Source: RUG11247 sp050945995
GTDB lineage: Bacteria; Bacillota; Clostridia; Christensenellales; Aristaeellaceae
Assembly (NCBI GenBank): GCA_050945995.1
Contig: JBMNUA010000071.1
Span: forward strand, 1-10,696
Direction of reading: 5' to 3'
DNA: 10,696 nt
The translations under genes were made by a program, and so were the position numbers. Within the stretch, counting starts at the first letter, position 1. Each line of letters starts with the position of its first letter. This document shows positions 1 through 6,118 of the stretch, piece by piece. Under the pieces are notes generated by a model that saw nothing but the letters and a program-made list of their open reading frames with translations, made no database searches and was not told where the DNA came from.

Positions 1-44
1 CCCAACCACATGGCGACGACATACTTATCCTAATTGTATCCTCT

Positions 45-64
45 GCCGCCGCGATAGCGGCGGC
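45..64. repeat. Perfect 8-bp GC hairpin downstream of the cupin gene
   Basis: GCCGCCGC at 45-52 and GCGGCGGC at 57-64 form a perfect stem around a GATA tetraloop. The hairpin lies past the 3' end of the minus-strand six-gene run. No T-run follows it on the minus strand, so it is at best an atypical terminator or an RNA 3'-end stabiliser. Confidence 0.5.
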
Positions 65-75
65 GCATGGGATTT

Positions 76-119
76 TCAAGGGCGCCAGCCCTTGAACGGG
101 GTCTGGGGCAGAGCCCCAG
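76..119. repeat. Tandem double hairpin, probable dispersed intergenic repeat
   Basis: Two hairpins sit side by side. TCAAGGG (76-82) pairs with CCCTTGA (89-95), and CTGGGGC (103-109) pairs with GCCCCAG (113-119) around an AGA loop. The unit, with TTTT before the first arm and GGGTCTGGGG between the two, resembles a short intergenic repeat I recall from other GC-rich Clostridia; this is from memory, not from a search. It lies about 40 nt past the cupin stop codon and lacks a T-tract in the direction of transcription. A role as 3' boundary of the operon transcript is an inference. Confidence 0.5.
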
Positions 120-159
120 CGTTCCCGGGCAGCGTCACTTACCTCTCCGGCGTTCCCCA

Positions 160-627
160 TCACTCGCCCTTGTAGTAATCCACGTCGTTTTTCGTCTCAA
201 ATAGTTGGTTGACATCCTTGCCCCAGACGCCAATTTTCCCAGAATCGGGGTAGAGCGCAACATCTAGGTCATGGCAGACGCCGAAATCGAGATAAACGAG
301 CGCGGCATCGGGCGATGTATTTGTCAGCTTATGCGCACCGCGCTCATCAGCAGGGAAATAGAAACAATCGCCGGGCGCGACGGTGCGCTCGCCCTCCGGG
401 GTACGCAGAACGCCCACGCCGCGGAGGATAAAGAAAATCTCCTCATTTTTCAAATGATAATGGTATGGGTAAGCGCTCATGCCGGGCTTGAGCTCGTACA
501 TGCGCAACGCGCAGTTCGCCGTCGCATCGCGCGGCACGAGATCACAGCGCGTATACGCATATGCGCCATGCTGCTGTTTGGTGCGCGACTCGGCGTCCGC
601 AGCGTTGATATGGACAGGCTTTGCCAT
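160..627 (-). CDS. Cupin-domain protein
   Basis: This is a 155-residue small beta-barrel protein of the cupin superfamily. Cupin motif 1 is seen as H56-x-H58 with E62/E63 and G70. Motif 2 is seen as G86, P92, G97, H99 and N103. The His/His/Glu/His set is intact, so it should bind one divalent metal ion. The sequence most resembles single-domain cupins that are predicted sugar isomerases or dioxygenase-like proteins; the substrate cannot be told. The ATG at 627 was chosen because AGGAGGT stands 6 nt upstream of it; a longer open frame to 873 overlaps the upstream gene and has no ribosome site. Only one base separates this ATG from the stop of the MORN gene, and its ribosome site lies inside that gene, so the two are probably translationally coupled. 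There is no signal peptide; it is likely cytoplasmic. It is the last gene of the six-gene run. Confidence 0.9.
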   Translation of the reverse strand: MAKPVHINAADAESRTKQQHGAYAYTRCDLVPRDATANCALRMYELKPGMSAYPYHYHLKNEEIFFILRGVGVLRTPEGERTVAPGDCFYFPADERGAHKLTNTSPDAALVYLDFGVCHDLDVALYPDSGKIGVWGKDVNQLFETKNDVDYYKGE

Positions 628-628
628 C

Positions 629-913
629 TCACACCTCCTGTTTGACGGACTTCCCATGCGCGAACACGCGGTCGTACTCGACCGCGCCGTCGCGCGCGTA
701 GCGAACCCAGCGCCCATGCTTTTGGTCGCCCAGAAAGTGCGCGGTCTGCCAGAGCGCGCCGTCCGCGCGATAAAACGTCCACGCGCCCTCCATCTTGCCA
801 TCGACGTATCCGCCGGCGGCTTTGACCGCGCCGTCCTGATAGAAATAGGTGAGCACATCATCCTTGATCTCATAGACGCGCTGCCCGTTGGCGTAGAACT
901 GTTTTTCGAGCAT
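629..913 (-). CDS. MORN-type repeat protein (YwqK-like)
   Basis: This 94-residue protein consists mostly of short repeats of the MORN_2/YwqK type, with the pattern G-x-W-x-x-Y-x-x-D-G followed by a short strand. Clear copies are at about residues 26-48 (YQDG...YVDGKMEG), 43-65 (GAWTFYRADG) and 66-88 (GRWVRYARDG). YwqK-family proteins include the B. subtilis YwqK antitoxin of an LXG toxin locus, but many solitary members have no known partner and no toxin is seen here, so an antitoxin role is not claimed. The ATG at 913 follows GGAGGG by about 7 nt; the open frame to 952 starts before this site. The gap to the acetyltransferase gene is 35 nt, and the stop is 1 nt from the cupin start. The protein lacks a signal peptide and membrane segments. 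Confidence 0.8.
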   Translation of the reverse strand: MLEKQFYANGQRVYEIKDDVLTYFYQDGAVKAAGGYVDGKMEGAWTFYRADGALWQTAHFLGDQKHGRWVRYARDGAVEYDRVFAHGKSVKQEV

Positions 914-948
914 AAAATCCCTCCGTTTCAGGGTTTTTCTCCCTCGCA

Positions 949-1686
949 TCAAGGGGCGATGTCCACAAAGTAGTGGCTGTCGCGTAAAAGCGCGGCATGC
1001 GCCTTTTCCCAGACGGCGCGCGCGTCCATGAGCACGCTGTCCGCGGCGAGCAGCTTGCCGCGGGCGATCTCGCGATCGTTAAGCAGCGGCTCGAGCCGTT
1101 CATAGCGCTGCTGGGCATCGCGAAATCCGTGCGGGGTGTAGGTTTTTTCGCGGGCGGTATGCCCGTCGCGCAGGGTGTAGACGATCGGCTCGGAGAACAG
1201 GTAATCGGGCGATGCAAGCTCCTCGACGCCGTGCATGGAGGTGTTGGGCTGTGTGCCGCAGCCGATGAACAGGAGCTTGCCGCCCGCATCGCGCAGCTTG
1301 CGAAAGGGCGAGTGCGCGCCGACGGGCGTATCATCGAGGTGATGATCGCGGGTGAAGAAATCGGCGTGCGCGCCCAGCGCGCAGCAGGAGTGCGTGGGGT
1401 GCATGCTGCGGATCGTTCCGGGGACGGACGCGCGGAAATACTCGGTGAGATAGCCGACGCAGGAGGGCGTCGCGGCGCGGTCGAACACCGGGCTCGCGCG
1501 CGTGACCGTGCCAAAGGAGAGCGCGGGCATGATGAGCGTGCCCTGTTCGCCGAGCGCGTCGAGAAGCGCGTCGATCACATCGCCCGGCGCAATGCCCCCG
1601 AGCGCGGACAGCGAGGAATGAACGAGCAGCGCGTCGCCCCGGCGAACGCCGATGGCGCGCAGATCGTCCGTGAGCGCGGATTTCAT
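949..1686 (-). CDS. AAC(3)-family N-acetyltransferase
   Basis: This is a 245-residue member of the aminoglycoside 3-N-acetyltransferase (Antibiotic_NAT) family, which transfers acetyl from acetyl-CoA to an amine. Family marks are HSSLSALG (about residues 23-30), PGTIRSMHPTHS (about 89-100), the central G-A-H-S-P segment, LFIGCG, and TSMHGVEE (about 149-156), which carries the conserved Thr and His of the active site. Length fits the family, usually 250-280. Many chromosomal members do not confer resistance and act on unknown amines, so the substrate is left open. Two in-frame ATGs exist, at 1692 and 1686. GGAGGG lies about 8 nt before the 1686 ATG but only 2-3 nt before the other, so 1686 is preferred. 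The gene follows the TPM gene by 18 nt and is probably co-transcribed with it. Confidence 0.9.
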   Translation of the reverse strand: MKSALTDDLRAIGVRRGDALLVHSSLSALGGIAPGDVIDALLDALGEQGTLIMPALSFGTVTRASPVFDRAATPSCVGYLTEYFRASVPGTIRSMHPTHSCCALGAHADFFTRDHHLDDTPVGAHSPFRKLRDAGGKLLFIGCGTQPNTSMHGVEELASPDYLFSEPIVYTLRDGHTAREKTYTPHGFRDAQQRYERLEPLLNDREIARGKLLAADSVLMDARAVWEKAHAALLRDSHYFVDIAP

Positions 1687-1704
1687 GGGCATCGCCCTCC
1701 CCTG

Positions 1705-2529
1705 TTAAAATTTGCCGCTGCTGCCGCCATGGCTGCGCCCGGAGGAACTGGTGCGCGTTGAGCTGCCGCCGCCCTTGGACTCGGTCTCGCGGCGTCGGCG
1801 GCTGACCTGCTTGTAGAGGAACAGATCGCGGCTGGCGGTCAGCCGGAAGCTGCCCTTTCGGACATAGGCGTCCGCGTGCACGCCGGCGCGCACGGATTTA
1901 TGGGACGATTTCATGATCTGAAGCGCGAGAAACGCGCCGATGAGCGCGAGCGCGAGGCTCGCGCCGACGACGATGAGATGCTGATTGCCCGTGAGTGCGC
2001 GCTTGGGCAAATTGCCGGTGTCGTAGGGCGCGCCTTCCCGCGCGCGGGTGAGGAAATCATCAGAGAGCTGCGCGAAACGGGTGAACGCACCCATGTAATC
2101 GCCATCGGAGAGATGCGGCAGCACCTCGTCCATGATGTGCGCCTGCCCGGCGTCGGTGAACGCGTCGATGCCGAAGCCGTGGGTGGAGATCACCCAATCG
2201 CGCTCCTCCATGCTGATCACAAGCAGCATGCCGTCGGCGGTCGCGCCCATGCCGTAGCCGTTGTAGTCGAAGAAATCGTCGGCGAAATCATACGGCGACT
2301 GCCCGCCGAGCGAGGGAACGGTGGCGATGGCGAGGTCGAACTGGTGGCGCTCGCTGATCGCATCGAGCTGATCGAGAAGCGTTGCCGCGTCCTCGGGCGC
2401 GAGCAGGTTTGCATCGTCCACAAGGCGCGGGAGCAGCCGCGCATCCGGGATGGTGCGCGCGGCGGCGGGGAGGACGGTCGCCGACAAGAGAAGGCAGACG
2501 ACAAGCGCGCAAAGTGCGATACGTTTCAT
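1705..2529 (-). CDS. TPM-domain membrane protein (YdjH/YgcG-like)
   Basis: This 274-residue protein has an N-terminal signal sequence (about 1-25, K-R then a Leu/Val core ending A-A-A), an extracytoplasmic TPM domain (about 30-165) and one transmembrane helix (about 185-206). A basic cytoplasmic segment follows, then a Ser/Gly-rich tail with SGRSHGGSSGKF-type sequence typical of the family. TPM hallmarks seen are LVDDANLL, DDFFDYNGYG and DGMLLVISMEERDWVISTHG. TPM domains were named as putative phosphatases, but for most members no activity is established. The ATG at 2529 has a G-rich Shine-Dalgarno 8 nt upstream; an in-frame GTG at 2538 would abut it. The start is 16 nt from the stop of the zinc-ribbon gene. 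With the SPFH and zinc-ribbon genes it matches the composition of B. subtilis ydjGHI, where the TPM protein is YdjH, so a role in membrane-stress response is likely by context. Confidence 0.88.
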   Translation of the reverse strand: MKRIALCALVVCLLLSATVLPAAARTIPDARLLPRLVDDANLLAPEDAATLLDQLDAISERHQFDLAIATVPSLGGQSPYDFADDFFDYNGYGMGATADGMLLVISMEERDWVISTHGFGIDAFTDAGQAHIMDEVLPHLSDGDYMGAFTRFAQLSDDFLTRAREGAPYDTGNLPKRALTGNQHLIVVGASLALALIGAFLALQIMKSSHKSVRAGVHADAYVRKGSFRLTASRDLFLYKQVSRRRRETESKGGGSSTRTSSSGRSHGGSSGKF

Positions 2530-2545
2530 GGCGGACACCCCCCTC

Positions 2546-3637
2546 TTATTGGATGAAGAAATACGCGCCGAGCCGCAAAAGCCCGTAGAACAGCACGGCG
2601 AAGCCCGCCGCCCAGCCGCCGAACCAGCGGCGGTAGGCGCGCCGATCCACGGGCAGATCGTCGCCGACGAATTTCCCGGTCTGCGCGTTCATGGCGAAGG
2701 TATAGCGCTTGCCGTTCCAGTTGGTGCCGAGCATCCACACGGGCAACAGCGCGTACTTCGCGCCGCCGTCGCGCAGCCGGATGCTGCCGCCGTCGGGCGT
2801 GACGGACTGATAGCCCTGAACCGTCGCGGCGAACGCCTGCTCCGCGCTGCGGGTGACGCGCGCGTTGGCGCGCTCGATGCTCGAATCGGCATCGACATCG
2901 TACCGATCGGCGAGGTAGCCGGCGAGGTACGCGGCGGAGAAGGGCATCGCCTTCTCGCAATCGAAGGGTTCGAGGGATTCCATCATATCGTCGGGCATTT
3001 TGACCGAGCCGTCAACCGGGACGTTTTCAAAGCCGATGTCGCCCTCGCGGGTGACGAGGAAGTGCGAGGTCTCGGTATAATCGTACTTGGAATCGCGCCA
3101 GCGGCGGATGCGCGTGGCGCGGTAGCGCATGCGCGCGTCGGCGTCGGCGTTGAACAGCCAGAAGGGGACGTACATGCCGCGCAGCTCGTCGATGTGGTTT
3201 TCGTCCTTGAACGATTTGGGGAGCAGCGGTTTTTTTGCATAATGCTGGACGAGCGCGTCGCGCGCGGCAGCCTTATCGAGCTGAAAGGGGACGACGACAT
3301 CGGGGCGCAAGTCGCCCGCGAGCCGCCCGGTGAGCGCCACCGGGCTGTCGCAGTAGGGGCAGCTGGTCGCGGAGGTCGTCTCCTCGGTGAGCAGCTCGCC
3401 GCCGCAGGAGTTGCAGGTGTAGGCGCGCATGGAGGCGGCTTCGTCGTCCGTCCACGAGCCGTCGGGCATGCGCCACTCCAGATCATCACCGGGGTCGCCC
3501 GCGAGCTCCGCATCGTATGCCTTGAGCGCGTCGATCTCGAACTCGCTATCACAATAGGGGCATTTGAGCTGTTGCGCGGCGCTATCAAAGGCGATCGCCC
3601 CGCCGCACGAGGGGCATTTGAACTCCATACCAGCCAT
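2546..3637 (-). CDS. Zinc-ribbon membrane protein (YdjG-like)
   Basis: This 363-residue protein begins with a TFIIB-type zinc ribbon: C8-x2-C11 paired with C26-x2-C29. A second ribbon has C75-x2-C78 paired with C93-x2-C96. A long conserved domain follows, with VVPFQLDK, GMYVPFWLF and LPVWMLGTNWNGKRYTFAMN segments. It ends with a single hydrophobic helix at about 338-361. Most of the protein is therefore expected in the cytoplasm, anchored by its C-terminus. Proteins of this build are often misannotated as PriA-like or DnaJ-like because of the zinc ribbons; no helicase or J-domain motif is present. The ATG at 3637 is preferred over ATGs at 3655 and 3646 because AAAGGA stands 8 nt upstream of it. 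It sits between the SPFH and TPM genes, as expected for a YdjG counterpart; in B. subtilis YdjG and YdjH are membrane partners of the SPFH protein YdjI. Confidence 0.85.
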   Translation of the reverse strand: MAGMEFKCPSCGGAIAFDSAAQQLKCPYCDSEFEIDALKAYDAELAGDPGDDLEWRMPDGSWTDDEAASMRAYTCNSCGGELLTEETTSATSCPYCDSPVALTGRLAGDLRPDVVVPFQLDKAAARDALVQHYAKKPLLPKSFKDENHIDELRGMYVPFWLFNADADARMRYRATRIRRWRDSKYDYTETSHFLVTREGDIGFENVPVDGSVKMPDDMMESLEPFDCEKAMPFSAAYLAGYLADRYDVDADSSIERANARVTRSAEQAFAATVQGYQSVTPDGGSIRLRDGGAKYALLPVWMLGTNWNGKRYTFAMNAQTGKFVGDDLPVDRRAYRRWFGGWAAGFAVLFYGLLRLGAYFFIQ

Positions 3638-3694
3638 ATGACCCATCCTTTCCACAGCGTGTCGTCCGCAGGGCTATGGTTGTTGCGGGCGCCG

Positions 3695-3756
3695 AACGTC
3701 CATTTCCGTCAGAAACACCACAATATGTTGTGGATCAATCGCCGGAAATGGGCGTT
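3695..3756. repeat. Nested inverted repeat between SPFH and zinc-ribbon genes
   Basis: Outer arms AACGTCCATTTCCG (3695-3708) and CGGAAATGGGCGTT (3743-3756) match at 13 of 14 positions. Inside them CCACAA (3718-3723) and TTGTGG (3728-3733) form a second perfect stem with a 4-nt loop. The 130-nt gap holding it is the only long gap inside the run of six genes. No T-run follows on the minus strand, so simple intrinsic termination is unlikely. A processing or stabilising hairpin that sets the SPFH-to-downstream ratio, or a small mobile repeat, are possibilities. Confidence 0.7.
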
Positions 3757-3767
3757 TGACATCCGAA

Positions 3768-5066
3768 TTATGGTTTCGCGTCGTTTTGGTCGAAGGGGTC
3801 GCCGCATTCGGGGCAGAATTTCGGGGGATTTTTCGCGTCCTCGGGCTCCCAACCGCATTTGTCGCAGCGGTATTGGAGCGCGCCCGCGGGCTTCGCGCGC
3901 CCGCATTCGGCGCAGAATTTGCCCTTGTTCTGCGCGCCGCAGCCGCAGGCCCAGCCGTCGGACGGGCGCGGCTGCCCGCACTCGGCGCAGAATTTGCCGG
4001 CGTTGCCGGCGTGTCCGCAGGCGCACGCCCAGCCCGATGCGGGCGCGGCGGGCTGCTGGCGGCTGCCCGCCTCAAACAGCGACTGCGCGTTTGCGCCGCC
4101 CGCCTGCTGCGCGAAGTTCAGACCCATGAAGCCCGCCATCGCGCCGCCCTCGTTGGACGCCGCCGCGCGCATGGCATCCGCCTGCGCGCCGACGAGGTTC
4201 GCCGCCGCCATATTCGGATCGCGCATGACGGCGGATTTCTGGAGTTGTTTGATCATGTCCTCGTCCTCTTTCGAGGCGGTGACGGAGTTGACGCCGAAGG
4301 AGGCGACCGCGAGTCCGCGCAGCTTGCCCCATTTTTCGGACAGCGCCTCGTTGAGCGCCTCGGCAAGCTCCTGGGTGTGCCCGGGGATGGCGCTGTAGCG
4401 CACGCCGAGCGCGGAGATGCGCGCGAACGCGGGCTGCAGCGCGGTGAGCAGCTCCGCCTTGAGCTGGCTATCGATGCGATCGCGGCGGAAATTCGCGTCC
4501 ACATTGCCGCATACGTTTGTGTAAAACAGCATGGGATCGACGATGCGATACGAATATTCGCCGTTGCAACGGATGGAGATATCGATATCGAGCCCGATGT
4601 TGCGATCGACCACGCGGAAGGGCACGGGGTTGACCGTGCCATACTTATTGCCGGTGATCTCCTTGGTGTTGAAGTAGTAGATGCGCTGATCCGTGCCGGG
4701 GCTGCCGCCGAACGCGAAGCGGCGACCGATGGACTGGAAGGTGTTCATGATGCCATCGGCGAGGTCGCCGTGGAAGATGCTCGGCTCGCTGGACGCGTTG
4801 TAGATGAACTCGCCGGGCTCGGCGCAGAGCTCGGCGACCTTGCCCTGATCGACGATGATCATGCACTGACCGTCGGCGACGGCGACGACCGAGCCGCTGG
4901 AGATGATGTTCTCCTCGCCGCGCGTGTTGGATGAGCGCCCGGAGACGCGCTTTTTGCCCTTGACCGCGAGCACATCGGCATCCATGGCATCGCAGTAGAA
5001 GAATTCTTTCCATTGATCCGCGAGGACGCCGCCGACCGCGCCCATTGCTGCCTTGATCAAACCCAT
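3768..5066 (-). CDS. SPFH/band-7 protein with C-terminal zinc ribbons (YdjI-like)
   Basis: This 432-residue protein has an SPFH (virion-core-like/YdjI) domain over about residues 20-280, with GSVVAVADGQCMIIVDQGKV, EPGEFIYNASSEPS and FNTKEITGNKYGTVNPVPF segments. A helical stretch and a Met/Ala/Gln-rich linker (about 281-345) follow. Three zinc ribbons close the protein: C-x-C paired with C-x2-C at about 348-364, the same at about 374-389, and C-x2-C twice at about 401-422. There is no signal peptide or transmembrane helix, so it should be cytoplasmic and recruited to the membrane. B. subtilis YdjI is the known relative and depends on YdjG/YdjH for membrane location. The ATG at 5066 has GGAG 8 nt upstream; an in-frame GTG at 5075 overlaps that site and is rejected. 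It is first in the run of six genes, behind a strong promoter at 5156-5184. Confidence 0.9.
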   Translation of the reverse strand: MGLIKAAMGAVGGVLADQWKEFFYCDAMDADVLAVKGKKRVSGRSSNTRGEENIISSGSVVAVADGQCMIIVDQGKVAELCAEPGEFIYNASSEPSIFHGDLADGIMNTFQSIGRRFAFGGSPGTDQRIYYFNTKEITGNKYGTVNPVPFRVVDRNIGLDIDISIRCNGEYSYRIVDPMLFYTNVCGNVDANFRRDRIDSQLKAELLTALQPAFARISALGVRYSAIPGHTQELAEALNEALSEKWGKLRGLAVASFGVNSVTASKEDEDMIKQLQKSAVMRDPNMAAANLVGAQADAMRAAASNEGGAMAGFMGLNFAQQAGGANAQSLFEAGSRQQPAAPASGWACACGHAGNAGKFCAECGQPRPSDGWACGCGAQNKGKFCAECGRAKPAGALQYRCDKCGWEPEDAKNPPKFCPECGDPFDQNDAKP

Positions 5067-5109
5067 ACCGTCCACTCCCCTCGGTTTATGTTATGGAAAC
5101 TGTCCGCGT

Positions 5110-5123
5110 GCCCCGTATGGGGC
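5110..5123. repeat. 5'-UTR hairpin of the SPFH operon
   Basis: GCCCC (5110-5114) and GGGGC (5119-5123) form a 5-bp stem with a 4-nt loop in the roughly 80-nt leader between the predicted transcription start near 5149 and the SPFH start codon. It is too short and too far from the ribosome site to claim control; recorded as leader structure only. Confidence 0.4.
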
Positions 5124-5155
5124 GCGGGTGGTGTGTAAGCGCATTGCTTGGGATC

Positions 5156-5184
5156 ATTATAGCAAAGAATGGGTGGACGTGCAA
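5156..5184 (-). promoter_or_regulatory. Promoter of the SPFH/zinc-ribbon/TPM operon
   Basis: On the minus strand a perfect -10 TATAAT (5156-5161) is preceded by TGC, giving an extended -10 (TGnTATAAT). A partial -35 TTGCAC (5179-5184) stands 17 nt further upstream. This is a sigma-A-type promoter with transcription start near 5149. No sigma-54 (PspF-type) -24/-12 element was seen. Confidence 0.75.
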
Positions 5185-5229
5185 CAAAGAATGGTAGGAT
5201 GAGGCGGGGTGAGGGCGCGATAGAAAAAG

Positions 5230-5940
5230 CTATTGCATGATATCGGCGGGTAATCTTTCTAGATACTTGAGCTCAATGATTCCCCTGCACCTTTCGTTGC
5301 CGCTGTCATGGCGTATGTTTGTTATTTCGCACTTCATGGGCGGCAGGAGAACCTCGTTTTCCTGGCAAATCGGGTAAAGCTCCAAAACAAGTCCGTTTTC
5401 GGGGACAGTGATCTCATATCTATAAAACGCATAATCCGCTTTTTCTTCCGGACCTGTGTTTTCTTCATACCCCGGATAGATGCTCGTTGATGAGATATGC
5501 GGAAACGCTATTATATCACCGATGTTGTAATGAAGCGATGTTGTATACGGGCGCCGGGAACCTTCGTCGTCGATGATGATGATTCTGTAGAGGGTGATGC
5601 TGTTTTTTGTCGGCTTCATCGCGCTTAGAATATTTTGTATATCAGCTTTGGCGATTTCAAGGATTTCCGATTTTGCGCGATCATCGAGCTTTTCCCAGAT
5701 CCGCTTTTTGAGCCGCGCGATGGTTTTGTCGTCAAGCGGCGGTCGCTCGCCGTTTTCATGCTCACGAAGCACATCCGCGTTGTCTTTTATCACTATTTTG
5801 GCGACTTCCCACATGAAATCGATATTGCCGCTGAGCAGGTTGTTGATGATCAGATAGTCGTTTCTTGTGTAGAAATAGAGGGTTTCCTCGAGTTCTGTAT
5901 TCGATTTTGCGCCTGTCCAGTCGATGCCTGTTTGATTCAT
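5230..5940 (-). CDS. Putative mono-ADP-ribosyltransferase (R-STS-ExE class)
   Basis: This 236-residue protein has the motif order of the ADPrib_exo_Tox family. An early segment YTRNDYLIINNLLSG (about 24-38) matches the 'Yt...iN..Lrg' helix. TLYR places the NAD-binding Arg at 119. GDIIAFPHISSTS carries the STS motif at 151-153. QENEVLLP gives E194-x-E196, the ExE pair of arginine-specific ADP-ribosyltransferases. These enzymes move ADP-ribose from NAD+ to a protein, nucleic acid or small-molecule target; the target here is unknown. There is no signal peptide, so it acts inside the cell unless exported by another route. The ATG at 5940 follows GGAGGG by 9 nt; an ATG at 5985 lies on the predicted -10 and is rejected. 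Base composition is AT-richer than the flanking operons. No macrodomain (ADP-ribosylhydrolase) or immunity gene is seen next to it. The family call rests on motifs read by eye. Confidence 0.72.
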   Translation of the reverse strand: MNQTGIDWTGAKSNTELEETLYFYTRNDYLIINNLLSGNIDFMWEVAKIVIKDNADVLREHENGERPPLDDKTIARLKKRIWEKLDDRAKSEILEIAKADIQNILSAMKPTKNSITLYRIIIIDDEGSRRPYTTSLHYNIGDIIAFPHISSTSIYPGYEENTGPEEKADYAFYRYEITVPENGLVLELYPICQENEVLLPPMKCEITNIRHDSGNERCRGIIELKYLERLPADIMQ

Positions 5941-5975
5941 AGTTATTTTCCCTCCTGCAAACACGCTGCGACACC

Positions 5976-6004
5976 ATTTTGCCATAGAATGAACCCACCG
6001 TCAA
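5976..6004 (-). promoter_or_regulatory. Predicted promoter of the ADP-ribosyltransferase gene
   Basis: On the minus strand -35 TTGACG (5999-6004; 5 of 6 consensus) stands 17 nt from -10 CAAAAT (5976-5981; 4 of 6). Transcription would start near 5969, leaving a leader of about 28 nt with the Shine-Dalgarno GGAGGG. The -35 lies inside one arm of the inverted repeat at 5994-6029. Confidence 0.5.
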
Positions 6005-6029
6005 CTGATTTTTAACAGTTGGGGGTGGG
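5994..6029. repeat. Inverted repeat overlapping the ADP-ribosyltransferase promoter
   Basis: CAACTG (6002-6007) and CAGTTG (6016-6021) are perfect inverted repeats around an AT-only 8-nt centre. CCCACC (5994-5999) and GGTGGG (6024-6029) extend the symmetry after a 2-nt mismatch. The left arm contains the predicted -35. On the plus strand TTTT follows, so it could also be a plus-strand terminator, but no plus-strand gene leads into it. An operator is the better reading, unproven. Confidence 0.6.
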
Positions 6030-6118
6030 GTTTTCATAAGAACAAACGCATAAACCCACATAAACAAGGTCTTTTGGCGCGGACAAACGAATATAGTAAT
6101 ATGTAATACACTAAATAT

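Noticed and set aside
997..1761. Plus-strand open frame of 254 codons
   Set aside because: Antisense to the AAC(3)-family gene; composition is a shadow of that coding frame and no domain is visible.
2450..4129. Long plus-strand open frame of 559 codons
   Set aside because: It runs antisense to the TPM, zinc-ribbon and SPFH genes, has an Arg/Ala/Gly-rich shadow composition typical of GC-rich DNA and shows no family motif or sensible ribosome site.
5100..5230. attR copy of the tRNA-Leu 3' end marking an integrated element
   Set aside because: I looked for repeats of the tRNA-Leu 3' sequence at the far edge of the AT-rich segment and found none; no integrase gene is present.
5994..6034. Plus-strand intrinsic terminator (hairpin followed by TTTT)
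   Set aside because: No plus-strand gene leads into it; its overlap with a minus-strand -35 makes an operator more likely, though this is not settled.
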